Shown here piece by piece: positions 19,697 through 32,117 of a stretch of DNA of 64,000 nucleotides. Both the position numbers and the translations under genes were made by a program. Source of the DNA: Brachionus koreanus (taxonomy: Eukaryota; Rotifera; Eurotatoria; Ploima; Brachionidae); assembly GCA_016987375.1 (NCBI GenBank), contig PJRA01000216.1, positions 1,055,195 through 1,119,194 of the forward strand, in the 5' to 3' direction. The notes below the pieces were generated by a model, which was not told where the DNA came from, ran no database searches, and saw only the letters and a program-made list of their open reading frames with translations. How positions within the stretch are numbered: position 1 is the stretch's first letter; every line of letters starts with the position of its first letter.

Positions 19697-22600
19697 ATGT
19701 TTGAAGCAAAATTTTTATGCCTCGCAGTCATTTTTGTTTTGTGCACTTCGCTTCGAGCAAAATCACAAAGAGAGTGCAATGAAAAGCCTATAGAGTTGAG
19801 AGTCGAAAATGCGGACGTGATTTCTTCTGGCATAGTGCGAAAAGTCGATCGCAATCATTCGGATAGAACTTATGTTGCGCTTGTGCAACTTAATTTTGTA
19901 GTAAAAGGTTCATCAATTTTAAAAAGTCATTACAATATCAGCCTTGATGAACTAGATTTAATGCACTCAAAAGCAACAAACAAAGCTGATACTTCGATAA
20001 ATTTAGTATTTATTAAGAATTTTGGCTCAAATATTTGCGAATCAAATGTAAAACAAGGTGATGTTAGAATTTTGTTGCTAAAATTCGATTCAAATAGCAA
20101 AGAATTGACACTTAATTCAAGTCTTATTCAAATTGCGCCAGTTAAAACACAAAATTTTGAAATAATTTCCAGCAGTTTTAATTTGAATTTCACAAAATGT
20201 AGGATTTTTGTTTTTATTTTATTGGATTCTTTAATTTGGCTTTAAATTTTAATTAAAAAAAAATATCAATAACTTAAATAGATTAGCAAAATTTAATTGA
20301 AAAAAATTGAAAATTGAAAAAAAAAATAAAATAAGTAAATTTATACTAATTATTAAATTACTTGTTTTCTTTTTTTTGGATATGTAAATTTATTTAAATC
20401 TAAGTCTGATTAAGAACGATGAATTTTTAGATAATTCTATAAATATTTTGTATTAATAGTTTTTAAAATAACGTTAGAGAATTAATTGAATTAAATTTTT
20501 GTTTCTGTACTCAGCTTTTTTAGATAAATAAAATTTCAATATATTTTTGTTTTGCTTCTTAAGATGTTTTGTGTAGTTCATTGGTTCAAAAAATATGCAG
20601 CTTTGGCTCAACATGTTTGTTAAACCAATTTATAAATCACGTAAAATGTGAATGTGATATTGCTTGTGACATAAATGAGATGTCATCACCTGTTTGCGGA
20701 AGTGATGGTATTACATATAAAAGTATTTGCCATCTAAAGCAAACAAAGTGTCTCCTACAAAAATCAATTAAAATTGTTAACTATGATTCATGTGGTAAGC
20801 TATTTATTTGTCTTTGAATTGAAGCTCAGAGAACAAATCTAAAAAGCAATAATTGCACATTTCCTATTTATTTTTATTCAATATAATTGAAAAAGTATAA
20901 TTTAATATTTTTTTTAGAACTTACATAAAAGCTCTAAAATTATATTTGTCATTTATAGGTTTTTTTTTCTCTCTAAAAGAATTTTATGAGGCTGATAAAA
21001 AAAGACGCAAAGTTTACAACCCTAATTTGTTCAATATTCATTAGAGTAAGGATTCTAACAGACATAAGGATTTTAATTGACATTAGTAATTGAATTGCTA
21101 GCATATGAATTTGTCCTGGCAGGTTTTGACTTAAAAGAGAATATTAAAATATAAATATTCAATTAACAGTTATTTTTAAAAAGAATTTTTAAACATATAA
21201 TAAGAAAAATTGCTTTGAACATATTTTTTGATTAAATTAGAGTAAATTTTATGATAATGGGACAACGATATCAATGCTTAAGAATCAAAAAGTTCTATGA
21301 GATTCTTTTTTTATTTATTTTACTGAAATTTAACTCCTCATGTTTAATAACTGGTCAAGATCGCCTAGAGGAAAAATTGTGCAAAGAAACAAATTGTCCA
21401 AATTACAGTGTATGCAAATTGAACAAAAATAGTCTTGTTCCTGAATGTGTTTGTCCAAGTGAATGTGAGGATAACCCCAATCAACAGAATGGCCTGACTC
21501 TTAGTCGAAAAGTATGCGGAACAGATGGTGAAGATTATTCCAATTTTTGCGAGATGAAAAACTATTCATGCAAAAATAATCGAGAAATAAAAATCGCCTA
21601 TTTTGGTAAGTGTAACCCGTGCCATGAAGTTACTTGCTCTTATCCCAGAGTGTGCAAGCTAAACTCGAATAGAGAAGCTGAATGTGGTTGTGATTACGAC
21701 TGTGAAGGAACTATATTTAAACCAGTATGTGGATCTAATGGAAAAACGTATTTCAATGAATGTTTTTTAAATTTGGAAAGTTGTCGAATGAACATTCCAA
21801 TTCGTGTATTTCAAAATTTCGATTGTGCTTACGGTAATTTTTGTTTAAAAATTTAAGAAAAATCAACAAGTTTTTTTCTTTTTTTCTTTTTTATTTTTTT
21901 GATAAAATTTAAATTTTCAAATAAATGATATGAACTTTTGACTTTTGAAAGTTCGAAACCCATGTGATGATCTAAAATGCGATGAAACAATAGGCTCATA
22001 TTGTGAAATTAATTTGCAAGGAAAAGCCTATTGCAAGTGTCAGAATAAATGTGAAAAAGTAAGAACGATAAGATGTCAGTGGCAAAAATAAAATTATTTT
22101 TTCTTTTCAAGCTTGTTGATTTTGTTTGTGGCTCGGACAGAATTTCATATGAAAATGAATGCTTATTACGTAAAGAAGCGTGTTTTAGTAATCAATTGAT
22201 AACACGCTTGCACGCAGGAATATGTGGTAATTAAAAAAATTGTCAGCTTTTTATTATTCTAGATATTCAACTGCAAGCGCTCTTTTTTTCATAATTGAGA
22301 ATGAAAGCTTTTAATGATATATATTATCATCCTGTAGGACTTATTAATTGATCTAAATAAGAGATAATTAAAAAAGCATAGTAAAAATTGATAAATTATC
22401 AATGATTAGTCATTAAAAATGGTTTTAGAGTTTATAATAGGTTTAAATTTAAAATTTTTGTTTAATTCTTTTGTTTTATTACATTTCATTAAAAGTTTGT
22501 AAAAAGTACTTATTTGTTATTCAAGAGAATTATTTTCAAATATTATTCAAGGTACAATGAATCCATGTGTTGATCATAAGTGCAATTTTGGTGGTCAATG

Positions 22601-25600
22601 TGAAATAATCAAAGGAGTGCCAGTTTGTAAGTGTATTGAGTGTTCAGAAGCGTACAAACCTATATGTGGCTCTGATGGCATTACTTACAAGTATAAACTT
22701 AAAAATTCTAAGAATATGTTTTTATTGTTTATATTTTCATATTAATTGATTTTGTTAGTAATCTTTGTAAATTACGATATGAATCATGCATCAAGCAGAC
22801 GTTTATAGAACTGAGTTACGAAGGAGTTTGTGATAGATGTAAATCTGTAAATTGTCCTTTCTACGGAACATGTGTAGATGATGGGCTTAGAACAAGCTGT
22901 ACTTGCCAGGATGTGTGTGCAAATGTATTTTGACACTTTCAATATTACTTCATTTGCTAAATTGAAATTTATTTTTAGAAAGATATGCCAGTTTGTGGAA
23001 GTAACGGAATCACATATCAAAGTATATGTCATTTACAATTGCAATCATGTAAAAGCAATACAATGATTACCGTTTTGCACAATGGAGAATGTAATCTATG
23101 CTCAGAGATAAATTGTTTGGCTTCAGATTTTGATCCTGTTTGTGGAACAGATGGTATCACTCATGCAAACGAATGTCATCTTAAATTAACTGCATGTATA
23201 ACTAAAATCGGAATTACCGTTGCATATCACGGTGCTTGTGACCAAAATCATGATTTAACTATTTATTCAAGTATCAAAATTTTTATTTTTGCTAAACTTA
23301 AATTAAAATTCATTTATTTATTTATCTTAAAAAAAATTAGCCATGAACTTTTTTTTTCTATTCTTCAAAAGCTCATTCCTTTTTGACAATTATTTTTTAA
23401 ATTACTGTTTTAATAGAAAATATCAAAACCTAATTTTATTGAATATTATAAACTCTTTCATGATTGTTGTCCTCCAAGCCATTGCTGGTCTTCCTACTTT
23501 TCGCCTGGATTGCGGTGTCCATTGAAGAGCTCTTTTTGTTATACGACGTTCTTCCATCCTTAGAATATGTCCTAGCCAATGTAGTCTTTTGTTATTTATG
23601 CACAAGCTCATTGATTTCGAATTTGTTCTTTGGAATAGTTCGTCATTTGTTATTGTATCAGACCAGTGTATTTTTAGAACTCTTCTTAAGCTACAAGTGT
23701 AGAATTTATTAATATTTTTTATGTCAGCTTCAGATATCCCCATCATTCACTACCATACATTATCGTTGCTTTCTCTATACTATTGTAAAACTATGCTTTG
23801 TTTTATTACTGTAGCATAGGCACTTTTTAATTTCGACAGTCTATTCTCTATGTCTTTGTGTGATCATTTAGTCGTGCTGATGATTCTTCCAAGATATGTG
23901 AAGTCTATGACACTCTCAACTTTGGTTGGGAGCGTTACATCGGGGTGATAAATTCCGTGTTTATACATATTACTTTTTTTTGCTCCAGTGTATTTCAAGT
24001 TCAGTTGGTTTCGAATTATTCTCAAGATCTTGCGTTTTGACATGTATATTAGCTTCTGTATTTGCTATCAACACAAGATCATCTGCAAAGTCCAGGTCCT
24101 CAAGTCTTGTGGTAAAACTCCACTGAATACTTCTAGGATTAGCAGTTTATTTCCTCATGGCATAGTCTATTAAGACTATGAGTTGAAAAAATGAAAAAGT
24201 ACGCATCCTTGTCTTACTAATAGACTTTAATAAAGCCTTTCATAGAGAAACTCTTTAGATCTTATGGTAAACCCCAGAAAATTTTCAACTTGATAAAACT
24301 CTTCAACGAAAAATTTGAGTGTACTCAATCTGAGAAAGCTTCAAAGTAAATACAAGATGTAAGATTGTATCAAAACGGATTTTTTTTAGCACTAGAAGCA
24401 CCAAAGGAGTCATTTAGACTCTTTTGAAAAGTTTTTAAATCCTCGTATCTTTTGAATAGATTTTTCAAATGAATATATCTTTTTTAATTTATGTAGATTT
24501 TATAATTTTCTTTAAAAATGATATTACTTCATAAAATTATTATAGTATAAAATATTTTTGAATAAAAAAAAAGGTGAAGAATGCTTGGTGCTTCTAGAGT
24601 TAAACCAGTAATTTGAGTTGGCTACATAACTTTCTTTTTATGTAGTTCAAGAGAATTTTTTTTTGATATTGTTGTTAATCCTTATCACTAAATCATGATA
24701 TTTTTCAATTGAACGAATATGTTTGCCCAAGTCTTCACGGCTTAAGTTATCATGAATTTTGGCAAAAAATATCAGATAAGGACAGTATTTTCTTACTTTT
24801 CAAGTCATTTACTTATTAATTTAAAAAAAGTCTATTTAGACTTGATTATTATAATAAAATAAAAAGTTACTTAACGTTAAATTTTCTAATTTCTTTAAAA
24901 TATCGTGCTTTATCAGACAAATAAGTGACATTTTCTATAATTGATGGTCTAATTAATTAGAGATTGAATTATGTTATTTATTAAATAACAAAAAAGAAGG
25001 AGGGTTTGTTATTTGAGTTTATCATTGTAATAAAATAAAAATATGATTTATTTTTTTAAAAAATCAGAGAAAGTCTGTTAGGCCAAAACGAAAAAAAAAT
25101 AAGACTAAATTGTGCCAAAATCTTTTAGCAGATGCTTATAGCTCCTCAAATAATGATATCTAAAATTATCTTTTATTTTTCATTAAAGTATGTTAACATT
25201 CAAATAATTTTTTTTAAAGAAAATCGAGTAAGAAATTGCGAAGATTGCGGATTTAATTCAGAATGCTTCCATTACAAGAAGAACAACACTTTTAAATGTT
25301 TATGTAGCAATTTTGATTGTTCTAATTTAAAACGGTATCTAGCCAAAAATTTGAATAAACTTTATCAACTTTATAATCTAAAAGAGAATTGGTATGTGGA
25401 TCGAATGGCATATTATACGAAAATAAGTGTCAATTAGAAAGGGATGAATGCTTAAAACAAGCAGCTATTGTTGAAAGACCAGTTACGGAATGCTCTACAC
25501 CATGTAAAGGTTTTCGACCCCTTCTAAATCCTCACACGAATCAAGACTTTTTTTGCAAAAGTAAAAGTGATTGTCCTGCTGATTCTTATTGTGACATGCG

Positions 25601-28600
25601 TCATACTAAGTGCTGTTTAATTAGTACATATATTTCATAATTATAATATACTTAATTAATTAAATATTTAAAAATTAAAGAGACTAGTTATCCGATTGAA
25701 AGGTCAATGTTATGTCAAAAGGACTCGGATTGTATTGGTGATGGCATGCTTTGCCATTTTAAAAAATGCGTCAAAAATTGCACAAATACAGAGTATGGAT
25801 GCTGTGATGATGCACGAACTCCTGCGAAAGGACCAATGAAAGAGGGCTGTCCTCAAGTTTGTAACTGTCATCCAGCAGGATCTTACAACCAGTTTTGCGA
25901 TCCAGTTACTGGTAATTGTCCATGTCGACCAGGAGTATTGGGAAAACACTGTGATTCTTGTTCAATTGGCTACTGGGGAATAAAAAAAATTTTAGATTCT
26001 AACACCATAGGCTGTCTACGTAAATAAACAAAATTTTAAATTTTAAAAATAAAGAAAATTTTATTGAAGCGTGTTCATGCGACAAATTTGGATCACTAAG
26101 AGAAGATTGTAATCAAGAAAACGGTCAATGTCAATGTAAAAGAGGAGTATACGGCCTCAAATGCAATGAATGCCCATCAGGTACAGAACTTACCTCAGAG
26201 GGATGTATTTCATGTACAATATTAAAATAAAATTTTATTTTATTTATTAATTTTATTTAAATAAGCTAAAAAACAAAAAGAAAATTTGGAAAGCTTATGC
26301 TCTAATATTAATTGTAATTATCCAGGCTCGTATTGTTTGATCGAGGATGGAATTGCCAAGTGTAATTGTGATTCAATAAATTGTGTAAACGATGGTATTC
26401 AAGTTTGTGGACATGACGGTCAAACATATGCGTCAAAATGTGATCTTATAAAACTTTCATGTAGTAGACAAGCATACATTGAAATTGCATATGACGGAAA
26501 ATGCAGTCAAGGTACTTACATCTATTAGGAAAAAATTTAGTGTTCTTTATTATAGAAATCCCTCTTGTTTCTTAACCCTTAATATTTTTAAATTTTAGCC
26601 TATTTAATTGATGCTATAGCTAAACAGAATACATGGCATAAAGAGTCTAGAAGACATCGAACTAATAGCATCAATAAAACAATCAATCAGCAATTTAGTA
26701 ATAATGCTAGAATGCAAAATTCATTAGAAAATTCGTCAAATTCTAATGACCGAAAATCACAACGAGATAATCAAGTTTATAAATTTGTAAATAAGTCAAT
26801 GAATGATGACAATTTTAAGACAAGTTCATTTATTCTAAGTTATTTAGAACCAACATCTGTGGGTCATTCAATACAATCTTTTTCTGATTATTGTCTTCTT
26901 ATCTTTGCTATTATAAAAATTACAATACTATAAGTTATTCAAGTTAAAATTTGTTTAAATTAAAAAAAGCATTTTAAATTTAAATCATTGATTGTTGAAA
27001 TTTTAATAAATATTTTTTCATAATATATTAAGTTTTGATATTATTTTATTTAATTTTTTTTTCGATTTTTAACAATGAATTTTAGAGAAAAGGTATTCAA
27101 AATTTTTAATTGAATTATTTGCACAGTTAAAATCAGCACAATGTTGCCTGGCTTTTTATAAATTGATTTTTTATTTTAAAATTTAGTACTTAGTCTTGAT
27201 TTGAAATTAACTGTTTAGTTGTTTTTAAAAAATAATTTTAGATATAAATATTTTAAAATATTTTATTTTTAAGATGTTAATTTAAATAGAACTTCATTAA
27301 TCTATAACAGAATTGATCGTTTTTTGGAAAAATCGGTTCCTTATGGTACTTTATTTTGATTATTTTATGTTATTATTTAATTTAGATTATTTTAAATCAA
27401 AGGAACTAAAAAATGTAAAAAAGACTATGACTGTGGAAGAAACATGGAATGCATAGAGAACATTTGTTATTGTATTAGTGAATTTGTTCCAGAAAATGGA
27501 CATTGTATCGGTAATTTAAAAAATTAAAAAAATTGAAATCTAAATTTTATAATTTTAAAAGAATTAAAAAAATCTTCATTTGGTAAATTTTTTATAATTA
27601 ACTTGTAAAAAATAAAATTAACCAATTCATTTAGGTTCTAATCACAATCAGAAAAGATTTGCTTTCAATCCATGCAAAAGTAAACCATGTTTTATGGGAA
27701 ATTATTGTGAAAATGTAAACAACAACTCTCAATTTATTTGTGTCTGTTCATTAGGAAGATTTGGAAATTTATGTGAAAAAAGTAAATGATTACAGAAAAT
27801 ATGGATATTTTTATTTTTAAATAAAGGCTATAAGTCAATACTTTTTCCATCGTTTAAACACAAGTCTTTTCTCGAGTTGAGCCCAGTTGAAATAAATCTA
27901 GAAGATTTCATGATTGATGTTGAATTTAAGCCTGATAAACTCGATGGAACCATGATTAATTTCATTTTTACTGAAAGCCAACATTTAGATTTTCTTACGA
28001 TATTTCTTGATAACGGAAAGATTAAATTAGGGTATTCATAGTTGAAAACTATTTTTTAAAATAATTGTTTCTTTTAAAAGAATTTATCAAAGTGGTATTG
28101 GTATTGATTTTAGTGAAATTCCGAATAGAGTTTTATTGGGGCGATTTTACAAGCTTTTCATAAAAATGAGAAAAAATTTTCTTTTTATTCAACTTGATAA
28201 CCAATTTCCATTTACAAGTAATTTTAATGAAAAAATATATTGTCTTAATAAATATATTGTCAAATTTTTTTTAGAGAAAACCTCAATTAAGCCATGGAAA
28301 AAACTAAATCGATTAATTTTAGGAAATATTGATCATTTTGAAATACTAAAAAAAAAGTCAGTTAGAATAAAATTCCCAAGAAAAATTTGAATTTACTTAT
28401 TTTTAAACTAGAATGAATGATTTTAATATAAGTGAAAATTTTCATGGATGTATACAATATTTAAGATTAAAAAATCACTTAATGAATATATCATTTCCTT
28501 CAGATTATATAAAAAACGGAGCAAATATAGGTAGAAATTAGCAAGTTTTAAATTTAAATCTAAGTTAAATTTGATTTTAGAGGAATGTTTTGAAAACCAG

Positions 28601-30345
28601 TGTTTGAAAACTAATTGTAATTTTGGTCGTTGCAGACTTAGAAATTATTTTGATGGTCAAATTATGCCTGAGTGCATATGCCAAAGAGGCTATACAGATA
28701 AAAACTGTCATATAAAAATTAATCAATGTTTTAATTCACCGTGTTTTTTTTCAAATATAACGACTTGTGTTCCGACATCGAGCGGTTCGTTTCAATGCAT
28801 TTGTCCAGAGCATTTAGAGGGAAAATTTTGTGAAAAATCAGCTTTAATCAAGACTCCCTTTATAGCCAAATTTGCTGGTAGATCTTTTATTGAAAAGCCT
28901 CCTTTGGAACATGATATCAATTTGGTAGAGCTCATATTCTATTCAAATAAACCTGATGGAATTCTTTTTTACAATCGTGGTTTGAACAAAAATCAATTTA
29001 TAGGTGCAAAAATTGATAAAAGCTTTTTTCATTTGGTCATTTCAATAGGCCGCTTTTATGAAAAAATAATGTAAATTATCTAAAGATTAATGAATTTAGT
29101 TTATTTAAATTTTGGTTTAACTATTAGATCGCGTACTCCATTTATCCCAAATCAGTGGAACAAATTTCGCATGATAAAACAAAATTCAAGATTTAAAGTT
29201 TTCTTTAATTTTGACAGAGAAATTGTCAGCAATTTTAAATATGATTTTAATCTCAATTTAACTGATTTTTTGTATGTTGGTGGTGTAAAAGATCAATATA
29301 TCATTGATGATAAAAAATTCAAAATGACACATGGTCTAGATGGAGCTATCCAAAAAGTAAATTTTGTTTAACTTATTTTTGAGAAGTTTATTAAAATTCT
29401 GAAAGGCTTTATTCAATAAAATTTTTGAAGCCGATATTAGACAAAATGCAGTTCTTTTGGGTGGAATATTTGACTATAATGGCTATCCTTGTAATGTAAC
29501 ATGTCAAAACAATGGCGTATGCATTCCAAAATTTAATTCATTCAAATGTAAATGCTTAGATGGATTTAGCGGAAAATTTTGTCAACGAGGTAATCATTGA
29601 TTTTTTTCGGAAATAATCTCTAATTTTTTTTCTTTTTAAGTTAATGGACGAAAAATACGAAATAGTAAGAAAGAAATTTTTATTATTGATTTTTTTAAAC
29701 AAACAAATTTTTTTCTAAGACATTGAAAAAGAAAAAAATTTTCGGAAACCAATTTATCTCGATGGACATACAGAAATGTTTTTTAAAAAAATAACTCATG
29801 ATTTTGATAAACTCAAAATTTTGAACAAATTGGATATTGTTTTCAAACCTAGGTCTGCAAATGGTCTTTTGCTCTTCACTGGTAATAATCAAATAAATAG
29901 TTTTCTATATATCGCATTGATTAATGGAAGATTGGAGTATTCATTTAGTCTACCTAATCAAAAGCAAGCATTTTACTTTCAAACAGAAAAAAAATTATAT
30001 TTAAATAGTTGGTCATATGTCAGAATAGAAAGGTTAATATAATTTGACTATAATTTAAATTGAGATTTATTTTTATTTTCTAGAAATCCACTAAAAACAT
30101 CATTGTACTTAAACAATAAATTGATATTAAATTCAAGTTTTGATGAATTTAACTACATCGGTTACGGACACTTGGTCACTGATGGCTTTTTCAGAATTGG
30201 CGGTTACAGAAAATTACCTATCGGAATGTCCAAAAGTTTAAAGTCTGGTTTTCAAGGTTGCATTAAAGATTTCAAAATTGATGGAAAATCAATCGATTTA
30301 ATAAAAAATAATTTAAATTCAAATTTTTATCCTAATTTTTGTTAA
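19697..30345 (+). CDS. AGRN: Agrin, multidomain basement-membrane protein
   Basis: Exons: 19697-20198, 20564-20794, 21360-21833, 21952-22058, 22112-22226, 22552-22690, 22759-22924, 22979-23270, 25220-25334, 25385-25623, 25681-26019, 26070-26213, 26266-26511, (26599-26862 optional), 27403-27510, 27635-27781, 27827-28031, 28081-28217, 28275-28356, 28412-28530, 28581-29003, 29100-29356, 29406-29589, 29641-29664, 29720-30032, 30084-30345; about 1789 residues (human about 2067). Order: signal peptide; NtA domain (GDVRILLL, ELTLNSSLIQI); eight follistatin/Kazal units (VCGSDGITY-type); a cysteine-rich insert; two laminin-EGF modules (YGCCDDARTPAKG, CNCHPAGSYNQFCD); a ninth follistatin unit; a small Cys module; EGF; LG1; two EGFs; LG2; EGF; LG3. 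No SEA domain or Ser-Gly cluster seen. The join 29003/29100 inside LG2 is the only phase-consistent one found but drops a strand. Agrin links matrix to cell receptors and organises synapses; identity is firm. Confidence 0.93.
21251..21359 (+). other. Possible alternative first exon of agrin (second N terminus)
   Basis: An ATG at 21251 opens a frame running without a break into the follistatin exon at 21360. It encodes a basic stretch, then a hydrophobic core (ILFLFILLKF), then CLITGQ before the first cysteines, like a signal peptide or type II membrane anchor. The same exon is also entered by an in-phase acceptor (GGTCAAG|AT) from the exon ending at 20794. Two N termini, one lacking NtA, would parallel the long and short N-terminal forms of vertebrate agrin. 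Transcript evidence is lacking. Confidence 0.45.
23423..24370 (-). mobile_element. Decayed non-LTR retrotransposon (LINE) fragment, 5' part inverted
   Basis: Inside the 1.95-kb agrin intron 23271-25219. On the minus strand 23746-23423 encodes the typical post-RT tail of LINE ORF2 (SLRRVLKIHWSD, RLHWLGHILRMEERRITK, RRKVGRPAMAW). Further up, broken by stops and frameshifts, are FTYLGRIIST (near 23880-23920), the catalytic FADD of the RT palm (near 24080-24100) and IDYAMRK (near 24150-24175). On the plus strand from about 24215 to 24350 lies an upstream RT piece (IDFNKAFHRETL, then RSYGKPQKIFNLIKLF). It is clearly a dead copy. A more exact clade is not claimed. Confidence 0.85.
26599..26933 (+). 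other. Agrin linker exon with in-frame stop: optional linker or alternative C terminus
   Basis: Begins in phase after the ninth follistatin exon (26511) and codes for an N/S/R-rich polar stretch without cysteines, in the place of the Ser/Thr linker of vertebrate agrin. Read to its stop at 26931-26933 it ends in a hydrophobic tail (YCLLIFAIIKITIL). A weak in-phase donor (GTGG|GTCATT, 26862) could instead join it to 27403. The exon can also be skipped, since 26511 and 27403 share phase. So it may be a spliced linker or the end of a short isoform without LamG domains. Confidence 0.55.
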
Positions 30346-32117
30346 AGTTTTATAATTATTTTAACTTAAATAAAAATTAATAAAATGAATTTACAAAATC
30401 AATTTATTCTTTAACCTTAATGATAGGAACAAATATCAGTAAAACTCTTGACTAAAGCGATAATCAAAATATTTTCATGAATTCAAAATTCCAAGCTTTA
30501 ATTTTTTCAATAATCTAGTCCAAACCACTTTTAAAAAATTGAAATTCAAGTTCGAAATTTTACAAATATTTGCTTTTTTTTCTGTAGACTTAGACGAAGC
30601 TTCTTTTTCTTCTTTTTAAAATATTTCATTTCTATTTGAATTTTCCAATCTAAAATTTAAAAATAAAAAAAAAAAAATTCTTTAATCATTAGTGATTCAT
30701 ACAGAACATGTAAAAACGTCATCGTCTACTGATTTAATGAAGAAAAACAAAGAAAAATAAATTTGGAATTTACAAATAGGCTTAAACTAAAATTGTCTTT
30801 TAGGGATATAGGAAATAATATATATAGGAATCGACTTTACCAAATTAGATTTAATATAAGCCATTAAATTTTGCAATTTTTAAAATTTCGGTAGAATTTT
30901 TGAGTTAAGCATCTTTGAAATAACCAGACCTGAATGCTTTTCAAAATGATATGTCTAACTTTTTTTATTTAATTCTTAAAAAAAATATGTAATGAAAAAT
31001 TTAAATGAAAATTTTGAAATTTTACGTCATTATTGGAAAAAGATATATCAACTATAGCAGTAACTTGTTAAATTTGTCTACTGAAAGGTTACAATATGCA
31101 TAAATTAAAGAGTTCAAGATTGGTTTAAAAAATTTTATCTTGATACGAACCATTGGAAGAATAGGCGGGCTGACCAGCCGTTCTCGATCAGAGTGCTCTG
31201 CATAAAGTTTTTATGAGAAAACCAAAACTTAGCAGTCGCCAATTAGCAAATGACCTTTACACATCACAATCGACGATTTCCTCATTACCTTGATTTGAAT
31301 AACAAAGCTAACAGACATCAGAATTTTTCGTTATGATTTGAAAATTCTGATATTCAACGATGCATTGAAATTTGAAGGGAACTATTTAAAATAATTTTCT
31401 AGATGAACAGTTTTTCAGACAGATCGTTAATTGTGACGAAAAGTGAATCTATTTTTATATTTAAATTAGGAAATACAGAACTATTTAGAAGCCTTCAGAA
31501 AAAAAGTAATAAGCTTTTTTAGCATTAACTTGTGTTCCTTTTTTTTTATTTGTATCAAAATTTCACAAAATCTGTCGTGAGTTTTTTGGTTACAAAAGCC
31601 GTGAATCATACAAGATAGGAATAGAAGTACTTGCTGATAGATGGCTAAGAACTAAAAAACATAATGGTTTATATTTTGAAGATAAGCTAACTATTGTTTA
31701 TTTAATAAAGTTAAAAAAACCCAATTTTTTTGTAGTACAATTTTTTTGAGCCTGTCATAAGATCTTTTCGAAATTTTCTCAAAATAAAAATGAATTTCAT
31801 AAACTAATTAGACCAAATCCTTTCAGATATTTTTCTAAACCAATTCCTAATATAAAAATATCTAAATTAATTAATTAGATAGTTAATCTTAACTTTATTT
31901 AAAAACAGAAACTTTTAATTTTTTTATGGCTGTTAAAAAAATTAATGTAATATGTTAATTTTTGATATATTCCATTGCTAATGAAAATGGACAATAACCG
32001 AACAGAAAATTTGAAATTAAAACAAAATTTATTCAGATTTAGAATTTTTTTAGAACCAATTTAATACTATTTGATAAATAATTGTAAAAACAATAACTGA
32101 ATTAAATTTCTAAAAAA
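30346..32117. other. Convergent intergenic region between agrin and PGAM5
   Basis: Holds the 3' ends of two genes facing each other. Apart from the Tc1/mariner-like remnant at about 30930-31475, the sequence is AT-rich with no gene that can be supported. Confidence 0.5.
30930..31475 (+). mobile_element. Dead Tc1/mariner-like element, copy 1
   Basis: Similar over several hundred bp to the reverse complement of 40766-41290 (for example GCATTGAAATTTGAAGGGAA and TTTTCAGACAGATCGTTAAT in both). The frames are broken, but a transposase helix-turn-helix (KPKLSSRQLANDLYTSQSTI) and a DEK-type catalytic patch (VNCDEK, just before 31447) can be read. Similarity extends upstream of the coding part to about 30930, so the copies share a 5' non-coding end. 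The right end and target duplication were not found. Confidence 0.75.

Noticed and set aside
23926..24173. Plus-strand frames 23926-24126 and 23988-24173 as genes
   Set aside because: They are antisense shadows of the decayed minus-strand LINE reverse transcriptase.
26281..30345. Agrin region as two separate genes, breaking at 26933
   Set aside because: The 27403 exon has no start codon or signal peptide and joins in phase from 26511; domain order over the break is that of agrin.
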